DNA from: Moritella sp. PE36
GTDB lineage: Bacteria; Pseudomonadota; Gammaproteobacteria; Enterobacterales; Moritellaceae
Assembly: GCF_000170855.1 (NCBI RefSeq)
Contig: NZ_ABCQ01000036.1
Coordinates: 1-48,920, forward strand
DNA: 48,920 nucleotides
Direction of reading: 5' to 3'
Below are positions 16,743 through 25,940 of this stretch, piece by piece. A program made the position numbers and the translations under genes. The notes beneath the pieces are model-generated. The model was not told where the DNA came from and did not search any database. It was given only the letters and a program-made list of their open reading frames with translations. Position 1 is the first letter of the stretch; every line of letters starts with the position of its first letter.

Positions 16743-17699
16743 TTAAGACTCAACAAGCTGACCATCTTCATCAAATTCAACTTCGTCTGTTGCAGCATCG
16801 ATTCTCACTAACAAGACTGCAAGCTGCTCTTCAAAATCATGAGGTTTTTTGTCTTCGAATAAAAAGAATCCTTTTCGCCCTTGCCACTCCGTTTGCTCTG
16901 GCATGACGTGCTCTCGTCCGTACTCCATGAATTGTACAATGTAAGCAAGAACCTGCTGATATGAATCCTTACTGTTATAGATAGTATTGCCTTGAGGTGT
17001 AACAGAAAAACGTCCCCAACCCAATTTACCCTTTTTCACTGTTGCTCTTAGCATGATAGCTAGGAACGAAGGGGTTTCCAAAGCCCGGAGATTATCATAA
17101 CGCTGCGCAACTACCTTGCCTTTACTCCATGTGTACAAAAGACGCCTTTTACGGTCAAAAATCAAAGGCGCACGACGTTTAAAGCCTATAACCCAAATGA
17201 GTAATAGTGGGATAGTGGTTCCAAAGAAAATAATGCTGTTTCGGTCATGGCGATAATTTCTTTCTCCATAAGCGACAAAAGAACCATGTCTATCAGTTAT
17301 GTATTGATTGAAGGTTAACTCACCCTCATTATTAAGTCTGTTGTACTCGTATAGAATTATATCTCGATATTTTTTATTTTCAGGAAGAGTGTCAAAATAA
17401 TCACTTCCATATTTATTTTTCCGGAATTCTATAAAATGTATAGTGCTTTTTTCAGACGCCTTCCAGCTTTTGTATATATCTTGTATCTCAGCAGTGCATA
17501 AATAAAGTACAGAAATTAATGCTGGAATTAAAAATAGATTTCGAATAATAACAAAGCTATTACTTAATATTAAAAATTCTTTGCTAATAGAAAGTATTGG
17601 TCTTGGTACTTTACAATTTATATTAAACTCATATGCCAATAATTCATCACGCTTAAATACGAGCGGAATAGGATGTTCAACCCATTTAAACTTTTTCAT
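16743..17699 (-). CDS. DUF6708-like membrane protein
   Basis: This 318-residue protein begins KKFKWVEHPIPLVF and has a hydrophobic helix at about 55-75, a charged 80-residue stretch, a second helix (about 160-180, FFGTTIPLLLIWVIGF) and a cytoplasmic-looking tail. The LIFDRKRRLLYTW motif is, from memory, characteristic of DUF6708, a family found beside VasX/BTH_I2691-type effectors. It starts 15 nt downstream of the effector gene and is surely co-transcribed, making it the first candidate for the cognate immunity or helper protein. The C-terminus is strongly acidic. Confidence 0.6.
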   Translation of the reverse strand: MKKFKWVEHPIPLVFKRDELLAYEFNINCKVPRPILSISKEFLILSNSFVIIRNLFLIPALISVLYLCTAEIQDIYKSWKASEKSTIHFIEFRKNKYGSDYFDTLPENKKYRDIILYEYNRLNNEGELTFNQYITDRHGSFVAYGERNYRHDRNSIIFFGTTIPLLLIWVIGFKRRAPLIFDRKRRLLYTWSKGKVVAQRYDNLRALETPSFLAIMLRATVKKGKLGWGRFSVTPQGNTIYNSKDSYQQVLAYIVQFMEYGREHVMPEQTEWQGRKGFFLFEDKKPHDFEEQLAVLLVRIDAATDEVEFDEDGQLVES

Positions 17700-17713
17700 A
17701 ATATTATTTATCC

Positions 17714-20710
17714 TTAAATAACGTCGTCATTACGCATACCATAATCTGAGGTTTTACCTTTTATGAGCCCATCTTCAGTTAAAAATCGAGTTGGCACGGT
17801 AATATTGGGTTGCCATTCGTAAGACCATTTAAGGTGACTGCTATTCGGAACCAGCATGGTTATTTCGAATTCCAAGTTACCTTTGTTATAAATACCACCA
17901 CCCACATTAGCTAAATAAGCCTCAAAAGTTGTCTGAAAATCACTATTTAATTTATTATCCACAACATAGTCCAACCAATCGGTACTGAAGAAGTCAAACC
18001 GTAAGTCTGATTGACCTATCTGAAAACTCGGCAGTGAGAACTTATATTTAACAGTGCGTGCTGCGCCTTTGCCGTTATCGGTTTGTTTAATTTCTAATTT
18101 AGGCATGTAAAATAAATTCATAAACTCTTGAAATTCATTTTGGAAGGATGTCTGAATTAATTTATCATCATTTATTTCAGTTACTTTTAATAGAACTTTA
18201 TCAATAGCATCACGTTCCCGAGTTTCATCTAAGAATAAATGCTTATTACCTGTTCCCCAAAAACAACTCTCTAACAATAGCTCCAATCGAGTTTTACCGT
18301 ATACCATTGTTATTGCAACTCCTGCACCAATAGCGACTATACCCACTACAGCAACTGCCCATGTAACTGGAGTAGGAATTGCACCACTAGATGTTAAGTA
18401 CAGTCCTGCGGCGACGGCAGCCTGCCCGAATAACACACCAGAACCGAAAGCAGAAATATAATGACCAGTTGCCTCTTCCGTATGGCCTAATTCATACGCA
18501 CGCATACCACTATAGACCGCAGCAACAGACGCAGTGAAATTTGCAAGTGCAACAGCACTGCCCACTAGCTTGCCAGCTAAAAGTGTTCCAACACTTCCTG
18601 CACGTGCAGTTAATGCGGGGATCATGACTTTCGACATATTAGCAATTTGTGGAGCATGCTTGCTGAGCATAGCTGCACTTTGAGTAACTGTATTTGCAAG
18701 GGTCACAGTATCAACGGCTAAAGAAGATGCACTACTTATCAAGCTCATGGCAGAATTATTTATTGCAGCTTGTTTTAGGGGGTCTGCATTGGCATATTTA
18801 GATTCGTTTGCTATATCAAAAAGAGTTTGTACGTTAATAAAGGCTGATAAACCCGAAAATGCCGTATCTAAAAAAAGCACCGCTTTACCTTTATGATTAC
18901 CAGTAACACTCGCATCAGCGGTTATATCTCCCGCAATAACTGTTTTATAACGATGAGCAACGGTTTTATCTACCGAAATATTTGCAAGAGAGTAATAAAA
19001 TGATGACATCTCTTTTAACTTTTTAGATGTCGCAAAAAGTCTATTCCCGCGTGACTTAGCCCTTTCATTACTACTGACTTCAGCCTGTGCTTTAGCGGCT
19101 GAATTTAATTTACCTGAAAGTGCCTTGGCAAAGGCTTTTGCCAAGGCATCATCGGATATACGCACTTTATTATGGCGATCAATTTTTACACCAAACACTT
19201 TCAATAAATGCGGCACAACTTCGTCTACGGTATAGATAAGTGCCTTGGCATTAAATTTATTAATTTTCCTTTTAGATAACTCAACGGAATAATCGGAATA
19301 AGAGAGCATCTCCCCCCATAACGAACCTAAACCAGCAAAAAGTTTATCGACAGACTGAACAGTATAAGTTGACCATTTAATTCCAGGTGTAGTCAACAAT
19401 TTAACAATAACGGCAATGCTTATTGAATAAGCATTATTGTTCTTATTATCAGCCGCATCAGTAATGATCGATTCCATTGCAGCTTTGCCTGGCGCAGAAG
19501 ACACAATACCCATAAACATATCAGCCCCGACACTACACAATTTGTTTAACTCAGCTTCAGTATCATCTGCAGATAGCGGTTCTGACCAAAAGAACTGTTG
19601 AAAATACATGCTAAGTGAGCCGACAGTCAGCTCCGAACCACACATAAAATCGAGATATAGTGCAGAGTACTGCTCTTGCCTCTGTTTAAACTGATCATAT
19701 TGCTCATTCATTTCACCCCAGTGTTTTTCATGCTTATCCCAAGCAATTGACTCACCAAGGATCTCCCGCATATCGGCGTCATCCGTTTTATTCAAGTCAT
19801 TAACAATGCTACCAATTGTATATGGATAAATATTCGACGCAGAGAAGTTTTTTTCCCAAATAGACAATTTTGCATGCGCTTCGGCAATTTCAATTTGTCG
19901 CCCAACAGGATCGTGTAATGCGATAATACGTGCAGTTTCACCATAGGGGATCTTTCGCTGTAATTTTGCGGCAATCTGTTCAGCAGCTAATTCATACGAT
20001 GATTCCGTGGTTAAAACATCTAAATTAAGATCTTTTATATCAGGATTATCGCTTTCCTTTAGTCGTAAAAACCTATTTTGTCTAGATTTGTAGTCTTCAA
20101 TTAATTTTTTAAAGTTGTCTGCATTGGCTTTAACGGCATGTTCATGAGAATCGGCTAATAGATCTACTCGCTGCATTGCCAACTTACGTTCATCAACGTT
20201 ACTATTCAAATTATCAATAATATTTGGATGTAGCTCATGTGCGGTATAAATAATACTGATCTCTTTAATACCTTTACGCACAAACACAAACGGGTATGAC
20301 TTTACCTTTGTTGAGTCATCTAGAACCAATCCATCTTGCGCATTGTTTTTATTTTTAAACAAATACTTAGTGAATTGTTCAACTATTTGACCTTCACTCT
20401 CTATTTTTTCGTATTTAAATATATGAAAATAACCATTAGCCGCGTCATCTTCTTCACGAATATATACCCAGCCTTCACGCAATAATCGAACTAAGTAACC
20501 CTTACTTTCTTTGATGTACCCACTGTTATCTGACGCATCAAGATCAAGTAATGTCGATAGTGTTGGCGGCTCAGATGCCTCACTCAACTCTTCTTCAAAA
20601 AAGTTAGCATACGCATAACGTACCGGATAAATCGGCGTAACTTTGGTATCGATGATAAACTTATTCATGTCATTTTTCGCTACCGGAGCGGCGAGAGTTT
20701 GCTGAGTCAT
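17714..20710 (-). CDS. VasX-like T6SS membrane-active effector
   Basis: This is a 998-residue protein. The N-terminus carries the VasX-type entry domain, with IYPVRYAYANFF (about 27-38) and YLVRLLREGWVYI (about 72-84). A long helical middle follows, rich in charged residues. Residues about 690-805 hold several Ala/Gly-rich hydrophobic helices (ALANFTASVAAVYSG, SGVLFGQAAVAAGLYL, AVAVVGIVAIGAGVAI). The last ~190 residues are a soluble tail starting LLLESCFWGTGNKH. VasX of V. cholerae is a pore-forming toxin delivered by T6SS; this protein shares its layout and matches what is annotated as the BTH_I2691 effector family. Activity is inferred. The intact frame and tight coupling to the next gene suggest a live module. 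Confidence 0.82.
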   Translation of the reverse strand: MTQQTLAAPVAKNDMNKFIIDTKVTPIYPVRYAYANFFEEELSEASEPPTLSTLLDLDASDNSGYIKESKGYLVRLLREGWVYIREEDDAANGYFHIFKYEKIESEGQIVEQFTKYLFKNKNNAQDGLVLDDSTKVKSYPFVFVRKGIKEISIIYTAHELHPNIIDNLNSNVDERKLAMQRVDLLADSHEHAVKANADNFKKLIEDYKSRQNRFLRLKESDNPDIKDLNLDVLTTESSYELAAEQIAAKLQRKIPYGETARIIALHDPVGRQIEIAEAHAKLSIWEKNFSASNIYPYTIGSIVNDLNKTDDADMREILGESIAWDKHEKHWGEMNEQYDQFKQRQEQYSALYLDFMCGSELTVGSLSMYFQQFFWSEPLSADDTEAELNKLCSVGADMFMGIVSSAPGKAAMESIITDAADNKNNNAYSISIAVIVKLLTTPGIKWSTYTVQSVDKLFAGLGSLWGEMLSYSDYSVELSKRKINKFNAKALIYTVDEVVPHLLKVFGVKIDRHNKVRISDDALAKAFAKALSGKLNSAAKAQAEVSSNERAKSRGNRLFATSKKLKEMSSFYYSLANISVDKTVAHRYKTVIAGDITADASVTGNHKGKAVLFLDTAFSGLSAFINVQTLFDIANESKYANADPLKQAAINNSAMSLISSASSLAVDTVTLANTVTQSAAMLSKHAPQIANMSKVMIPALTARAGSVGTLLAGKLVGSAVALANFTASVAAVYSGMRAYELGHTEEATGHYISAFGSGVLFGQAAVAAGLYLTSSGAIPTPVTWAVAVVGIVAIGAGVAITMVYGKTRLELLLESCFWGTGNKHLFLDETRERDAIDKVLLKVTEINDDKLIQTSFQNEFQEFMNLFYMPKLEIKQTDNGKGAARTVKYKFSLPSFQIGQSDLRFDFFSTDWLDYVVDNKLNSDFQTTFEAYLANVGGGIYNKGNLEFEITMLVPNSSHLKWSYEWQPNITVPTRFLTEDGLIKGKTSDYGMRNDDVI

Positions 20711-20774
20711 ATAAAATCCATTTTTTATCTACAGCCTATTTTTTATAGGTTAAATAGCTTTACAACCATATAGT

Positions 20775-21431
20775 TTAACAGCCATATATTTCTTTTAATT
20801 TAGCTTGCGTAATTGCCGCGGCGTTACCATCGATAGTTAATCCATGTTCAGCCTGAAAACCTTTAATACCTGCCGTTGACTTTTCAGCAATATTACCGTC
20901 AACATTGCCACAATCAAAACCCAGTAATCGACAACGAGCTTGAATTCCCGTTACGGTATCAACAGGGTCTAAATGCCCTAGGCTAACGTCAAATATCTCA
21001 CTTGGTTCTTGGGATTCGTCGTCAAAATACAGACTTAATGTACCTGTTTCTGGACTATTTTCTTCTAACTCTATTTCAATGGTGCCATCATCATTAACGA
21101 ATGATTCAGTTTCTACACCATCGAGCGATAAGATGACTCGCTTACCAGACCATGAATTACCTTCACTATCTTTAAAATCGGCGCAAAAATACTCCGCATA
21201 TTTTTTAATTTTAAATACATTAATTTTTGCGCTAGTGAGTGCCTTAAAGACAGGTTCTGGATCGGGGATAGTGATGACATCACCAGGGAAGATGATATTA
21301 GGATTATCACGCTGAGCACGAAAGTCAGTATTAGATTCATGCTCATAAATGGCTTTGTAATTGGCAAAACCATGATTTTTTGCAATGCGTGGTAAGGTAT
21401 CGCCCTGCACGACCGTGTATTGTTCTGCCAT
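20775..21431 (-). CDS. LysM and peptidoglycan-binding protein of the effector operon
   Basis: This protein is about 218 residues. A LysM domain occupies about 3-57 (YTVVQGDTLPRIAKNHGF, PGDVITIPD). A middle beta-rich segment follows (about 60-155), then a PG_binding_1-type domain at the C-terminus (IQARCRLLGFDCGNVDG, GIKGFQAEHGLTIDG). There is no signal peptide and no visible hydrolase motif, so I do not call it a murein hydrolase. Such proteins often precede VasX-type effectors, perhaps as carriers or anchors. I choose the ATG at 21431, 7 nt after AAGGA, over the upstream TTG at 21437. Confidence 0.78.
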   Translation of the reverse strand: MAEQYTVVQGDTLPRIAKNHGFANYKAIYEHESNTDFRAQRDNPNIIFPGDVITIPDPEPVFKALTSAKINVFKIKKYAEYFCADFKDSEGNSWSGKRVILSLDGVETESFVNDDGTIEIELEENSPETGTLSLYFDDESQEPSEIFDVSLGHLDPVDTVTGIQARCRLLGFDCGNVDGNIAEKSTAGIKGFQAEHGLTIDGNAAAITQAKLKEIYGC

Positions 21432-21544
21432 TATCAATCCTTAATACAGCAATTTATTGGTAACAGCCGTACGCTATCCCGTAATAAAATTAGCTTATCA
21501 GAAATATCAATAGCTTAAAGTTGAAAAAAGTATGAAATGTAAGG

Positions 21545-22522
21545 TCATAAACACACCTTACGGGCCTGCTCCCCCTGCGATTCATCATGTAACAACATAG
21601 CGCCAGAACCCAGCTGCATTTCGACAGCACCTAAGCGTGGTTTAACAATTGCCGCATAATCCGCTTCTACTTTTAAACTGCTTTTAACCGCAGGGCCGAG
21701 GTAGTTTGCGACTAGGTTTTCAATTATCTTACGTTTCGCTGAATTAGGTTTTAGCTGATCAAAGTCCGACGCATCACTTGGTTTCAGCACGATATCTATC
21801 TTGCTGCTGAGATCCCACATTTTGCCACCAACCATGCTATTAACCCCTAAGCAGGCGAATGACCCTTCAGGTTGTTGCCGTGAACATAACCGGGTGACTT
21901 CATCATCCGCCATGTTGATCCACTGACCTTGCAATGTCTTAATGACAACGTCGCCAGCCACGATCTCTTGCAACATATTGCGTAAATTGGCTTCGTTACG
22001 AATTGCATGTTTGAAATAACTGGCAAAATAGAGTTCTAAATCATCATCCGCGCCGGTTAAATTACTCAGAGCTACACTGATGGGATCGCTGGGCTTACAG
22101 GCATTCTGTTCATAACCAATGGCAAAGCGATATTTTTCCCAGCTGCGATAATACAAGGCAATGATGCGGTTATTAAACATATCAAAAAAATCACGCAGTG
22201 CATGATCTTTATGTCGCATACGCTGCAGGATGGCTTCGGTATAATGAAATGGCAGTGCGCCGTTCACACCTGTGAGCCCTAAAAATGTCACCGCTAAATC
22301 TAACTGATGACTATCTTCGACCGCTGTCACTTGGCTAATTGGAGCGCCTGCATAACCAACTTGCTGCGCAACTGAAAAACGTAACGCTTCAAGGCTGGGG
22401 AAATTATCACGACCAATGGCTCCATTCTCAAATCCGGCCCGTTTTGCTTGGTTTTGCACGGCATAAACGGCTTGATAAAAATCATAATCATGCGGAAACT
22501 GAATTAAATCTTTTTCTAACAT
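21545..22522 (-). CDS. tssG: T6SS baseplate protein TssG
   Basis: This 325-residue TssG/ImpH-family protein is a wedge component of the T6SS baseplate and binds TssF and TssE. Typical blocks are FPHDYDFYQAVYAV near the start, SLEALRFSVAQ, and GVNGALPFHYTEAILQR at about 90-106. RDFFDMFNNRIIALYYRSWEK follows in slightly divided form. It lies 49 nt after tssF and is the last core gene before the effector segment. Length and motifs look complete. Confidence 0.95.
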   Translation of the reverse strand: MLEKDLIQFPHDYDFYQAVYAVQNQAKRAGFENGAIGRDNFPSLEALRFSVAQQVGYAGAPISQVTAVEDSHQLDLAVTFLGLTGVNGALPFHYTEAILQRMRHKDHALRDFFDMFNNRIIALYYRSWEKYRFAIGYEQNACKPSDPISVALSNLTGADDDLELYFASYFKHAIRNEANLRNMLQEIVAGDVVIKTLQGQWINMADDEVTRLCSRQQPEGSFACLGVNSMVGGKMWDLSSKIDIVLKPSDASDFDQLKPNSAKRKIIENLVANYLGPAVKSSLKVEADYAAIVKPRLGAVEMQLGSGAMLLHDESQGEQARKVCL

Positions 22523-22571
22523 ACATCTTCCCTATTCTTACAGCTTTGTTATTTTTACCACTTTTTTAGAT

Positions 22572-24407
22572 TTACAATAGGGCTCGCTCGCCAATACGTG
22601 CAGGCCATTGATGATATAACTGCGTACTGCCATGGCAAGTGACCTTAAGACGGGTAAAACTATTGATCGCAGCAAACAAAGCAAAGAAACGATCTAACAC
22701 CGTGGCAAAGAAAAACAAATCATTGTCCGGGAAACCAGCAAGGTTTAAGGTTAAGTTAATATCGCTGCCATAACACACCCCCATTCGACCTTGTATTTGT
22801 ATCTTCGCCGTCGCAGGCGTGATGGTTAACGCGTCAATATGTTGGATCTGGGTATTACTGGCGGCATTATCAGCAAAGTTAAACAGGTGTAATAAATCAC
22901 ACAATTTATCGCGCCCCTCGTTGCCGGAGAAATGATCAAGACTCACCAGGCGTAATAATTGCCAACGTGTGGCCTTACCAAGTTCAGGGCGTACCGCAGC
23001 TGAAAATGGGGTCATACAAGTTGCACTTTGTACCATGTGGCCACCAGTTGGCGTATGCAAAACAGGGTTGCCACCACCATAAGGTAACTGCACCGGTAAA
23101 TTCCGATTAGAACAACGGCCATGTAAACTTAACCGTTGGCTGCTACCATTTGCGGCTATATCGGTAAAACTATTGAATTCGCGATCAACAACCGAGATGA
23201 ATAACTCCGTACCTTTTTGAGCAACACCACCCGACCAATCTGAATGTTCACGTCTTGCCACCCAAAAATGGCTCACATCTTGATAGCTGGGATGACTTTG
23301 ACTGTAAAATGGCCCGAGTGTGGTTTTGTCCATCTCGCTGTCATACAAAGCGACATCCGTAATCGCGACCACTTCAGAACATGACTCATCACGATTATCT
23401 GCCACTATGCGATATTCATACACACTTGGGCTCAGTATTACGGGTTCTAACTGCTGCTCGAAACAGTTGATTATCGGTGTGCAGTTTAACTTCAGGCTGT
23501 CGTGATTAATGTTTGATTCGAGTTCTGACGAAGGCGCTGAAAAATAGAAATGAAACTGCACCTCATCATGGTATTCCGGGGTCAATTTAGATAATAAATC
23601 GACTAATTCCACAAACAAAAACTTCTGCGGAAACACAAATTGCTCGACTAACAAACGATAACCATCAAATGATTTTTTGCCATAAGGTAATACGGACTCG
23701 TCATGGTCAAAACCGACAGTCGAAAGGTGCCTCGTTTCGAGCGTTTTACTGTGACTAAAATCATCTTTGGCACTGATGCTAATACCAATAAGATGTTGGA
23801 ATAAATGGGTATAGAGTAAAAATGCATGCTGCATCTGCCCGCCAAGGTAAAAGCGTAATTTATCTGGATTAACCATGGATAAATTATCACCCGCCACAAA
23901 ATGCTTTAAGCTAAACTGTAATACCGAATGCGGTTTAGTGATCCAAGGCGAATCAGGCGCATTGAAAGGGGCATTTTTAAAGCGTATATCTTCAATGGTC
24001 AGTGGTTTAACGTCGGTATCATAACAGGTGGTAAACTCACAAGCCTTGTACCCCGCCACATGAGTAACCACACGACTGCCTTTTGCAAATAAGCTACCAT
24101 TACTGACAATCTCGTTGACATTAAGTTGGCAAATACCCAGAGACGGGATAGTGACCTGATAATCAGGCGCCAGCTGCCCTAACAAGGCATCGGTTAATTC
24201 CGGAAAACTGTCATCGAGTTTTTGTCTGATTTGTGCGGTTAATAATGATACCCCTTCGAGCAACCGTGATACATGTGGATCTTCGACTGAGTCATCATCA
24301 AGCTTTAATCGACCTGCTATTTTAGGATATTTTTTAGCATAGTCAGCGCCCATACGTCTTAGGTAACTTAACTCACGATTATAATAACTTAATAAATCAT
24401 CACTCAT
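22572..24407 (-). CDS. tssF: T6SS baseplate protein TssF
   Basis: This 611-residue TssF/ImpG-family protein is the larger wedge subunit of the baseplate. The N-terminus (YYNRELSYLRRMGADYAKKY) and the following DPHVSRLLEGVSLLTAQI block are diagnostic. The C-terminal part contains LFFFATVLDRFFALFAAINS, also typical. The start at 24407 lies 75 nt after tssE. The length is in the family range and no irregularity is seen. Confidence 0.96.
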   Translation of the reverse strand: MSDDLLSYYNRELSYLRRMGADYAKKYPKIAGRLKLDDDSVEDPHVSRLLEGVSLLTAQIRQKLDDSFPELTDALLGQLAPDYQVTIPSLGICQLNVNEIVSNGSLFAKGSRVVTHVAGYKACEFTTCYDTDVKPLTIEDIRFKNAPFNAPDSPWITKPHSVLQFSLKHFVAGDNLSMVNPDKLRFYLGGQMQHAFLLYTHLFQHLIGISISAKDDFSHSKTLETRHLSTVGFDHDESVLPYGKKSFDGYRLLVEQFVFPQKFLFVELVDLLSKLTPEYHDEVQFHFYFSAPSSELESNINHDSLKLNCTPIINCFEQQLEPVILSPSVYEYRIVADNRDESCSEVVAITDVALYDSEMDKTTLGPFYSQSHPSYQDVSHFWVARREHSDWSGGVAQKGTELFISVVDREFNSFTDIAANGSSQRLSLHGRCSNRNLPVQLPYGGGNPVLHTPTGGHMVQSATCMTPFSAAVRPELGKATRWQLLRLVSLDHFSGNEGRDKLCDLLHLFNFADNAASNTQIQHIDALTITPATAKIQIQGRMGVCYGSDINLTLNLAGFPDNDLFFFATVLDRFFALFAAINSFTRLKVTCHGSTQLYHQWPARIGERALL

Positions 24408-24482
24408 ATATACAGCCTATGGATATGGCAATCACAATAAATACACACGTATATACCGCCATTGCGATTACAAATTGGAAAA

Positions 24483-24974
24483 TTAATACAAATTATCAGA
24501 GACCGATATGCCCAGATAAACCGGTTCAATTTCAGATTCTAAACTGATCAGTTCAGGATGTGGGTCCGCGTGCATCAGCGCTTCAATGCGTAACTTTAAA
24601 GACCGGTCAATATCATCATCGACATCAACCGGTTCAACATTCACTTCGATAATACGCGGTTCGAAACGCAGAATGGTGTCTTTGACTTTGGCGCATAGTG
24701 CCAGTCGGCCATCTAATGTCCCTACCGGTACCCCCGAAAAATCAGGTAAACCATAGTTAAACAATGAATTATCCAGTTCACGATAATAAAGTGGCCAGTT
24801 CATCCACCTGACCTTTGAATTTAATAAATTTTCTAAGTCTCGTTTCATTGCTCGGCGTAATGCCCGCACCGTTATACCGGTACGCTTTTCCTGGGCATTA
24901 CTAATATTGGGTTCTAAATCAATCAGCTTATCTAATAATGATGCTTCGATAAGCTGTTTATTATTGACTGCCAT
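24483..24974 (-). CDS. tssE: T6SS baseplate protein TssE
   Basis: This 163-residue homologue of phage gp25 initiates sheath polymerisation at the baseplate. The gp25-like region includes TVRALRRAMKRDLENLLNSK, the WPLYYRELDNSLFNYGLPD block and RFEPRIIEV. The start codon overlaps the tagJ stop as TAATG, so the two are translationally coupled. Confidence 0.95.
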   Translation of the reverse strand: MAVNNKQLIEASLLDKLIDLEPNISNAQEKRTGITVRALRRAMKRDLENLLNSKVRWMNWPLYYRELDNSLFNYGLPDFSGVPVGTLDGRLALCAKVKDTILRFEPRIIEVNVEPVDVDDDIDRSLKLRIEALMHADPHPELISLESEIEPVYLGISVSDNLY

Positions 24975-25792
24975 TAAACTAACGCTGCTTGTGGCGATGT
25001 ATCAACATCCGTTGCGTTAGCATTAAGATCACGCGTAAAATAAGTAAGTTGCTGCGCTGACTCGCCGATTAATAACATTTTATGCCCTACACCTTGACAC
25101 ATGAACGGTTCGTCTTCAGCTTGACTAATTGCTTGCCAATCGGTTTCACGGCCCAGTTTTTCGGCATCAGATTGGCTATTAAGGTAAGTTAATGGAATGA
25201 ATGCATCGCCACTTGGTCCGTTGATAATGTCAATATGCACACGACGCCATACTTGTTCTAATATTGACGTCGGCGCTTGCCATTCTAATACACTGATTTC
25301 TGAAAATTTAACTAAGTAAAATTTACCGTTGGTGCCCAGTACTTCCAGATAGCCAGCTAGACTATCATCAAGATCACGTGGTTGGGTCGGACTCGACTGA
25401 TAACGGGCACTTTCTAACATGGCACAGTGACTGACAACATCGGCATTATTCTGGTCTTTAATCGCAACCTGCAATGCCACAATCGCCTTAAGCTCGGCAT
25501 CAACGTCACTGAACACTTCGGCAGTAGCACCACCTTGTGAAAAATCCACACGAGACTGTTGTGCACGGATTAACTGTTGCACATTTTTACCACCAATCGC
25601 CGTATCAGGCGCTTGACTCAGCAACAAGTTAATTTGTTTATCGGCTTTGTCTAACTCGCCATTGGCACATAACAGCTCGATATAAGCACTGCGGATGTCG
25701 GTTTCTAGCGGTTGTTTTTTTAATGTTGCCTGGCAATAACTAATTGCGTCTTGTAGCTTGCCAGCTTCAATTAACTGTTTTATCTCTTGCAT
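24974..25792 (-). CDS. tagJ: TagJ / ImpE accessory protein
   Basis: This protein is about 272 residues. An N-terminal TPR-like pair of helices (EIKQLIEAGKLQDAISYCQ, then LCANGELDKADKQINLLL) is followed by the ImpE domain. TagJ binds the TssB sheath subunit and helps ClpV-driven recycling in P. aeruginosa. Three in-frame ATGs lie close together at 25810, 25798 and 25792. Only the last has AAGGA at 7-nt spacing, so I use it. Upstream, between this gene and the impD-like gene, lies a heptanucleotide repeat array. Confidence 0.88.
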   Translation of the reverse strand: MQEIKQLIEAGKLQDAISYCQATLKKQPLETDIRSAYIELLCANGELDKADKQINLLLSQAPDTAIGGKNVQQLIRAQQSRVDFSQGGATAEVFSDVDAELKAIVALQVAIKDQNNADVVSHCAMLESARYQSSPTQPRDLDDSLAGYLEVLGTNGKFYLVKFSEISVLEWQAPTSILEQVWRRVHIDIINGPSGDAFIPLTYLNSQSDAEKLGRETDWQAISQAEDEPFMCQGVGHKMLLIGESAQQLTYFTRDLNANATDVDTSPQAALV

Positions 25793-25838
25793 CTTCATAT
25801 CCTTATGCATGCGAATGTAATTTGCTTTTAACTTTAAA

Positions 25839-25880
25839 GTCTAATGTCTAATGTCTAATGTCTAATGCCTAACTTCTAAT
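25839..25880. repeat. Heptanucleotide tandem repeat upstream of tagJ
   Basis: There are four perfect GTCTAAT units (25839-25866), then two imperfect ones (GCCTAAC and TTCTAAT) to 25880. They lie between the impD-like stop and the tagJ start, 47 nt or more from the tagJ ATG. Since seven is not a multiple of three and the array is non-coding, changes in unit number would alter spacing, not frame. Confidence 0.9.
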
Positions 25881-25940
25881 ATCGGTTGAATAGGTCAACG
25901 AATATGTTACTCGCCAGAACTGCAGAGAATTCCTTTCCTG

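Noticed and set aside
25839-25880. Short repeats considered as CRISPR-like
   Set aside because: The units are 7 bp and contiguous, with no spacers and no cas genes; this is a microsatellite.
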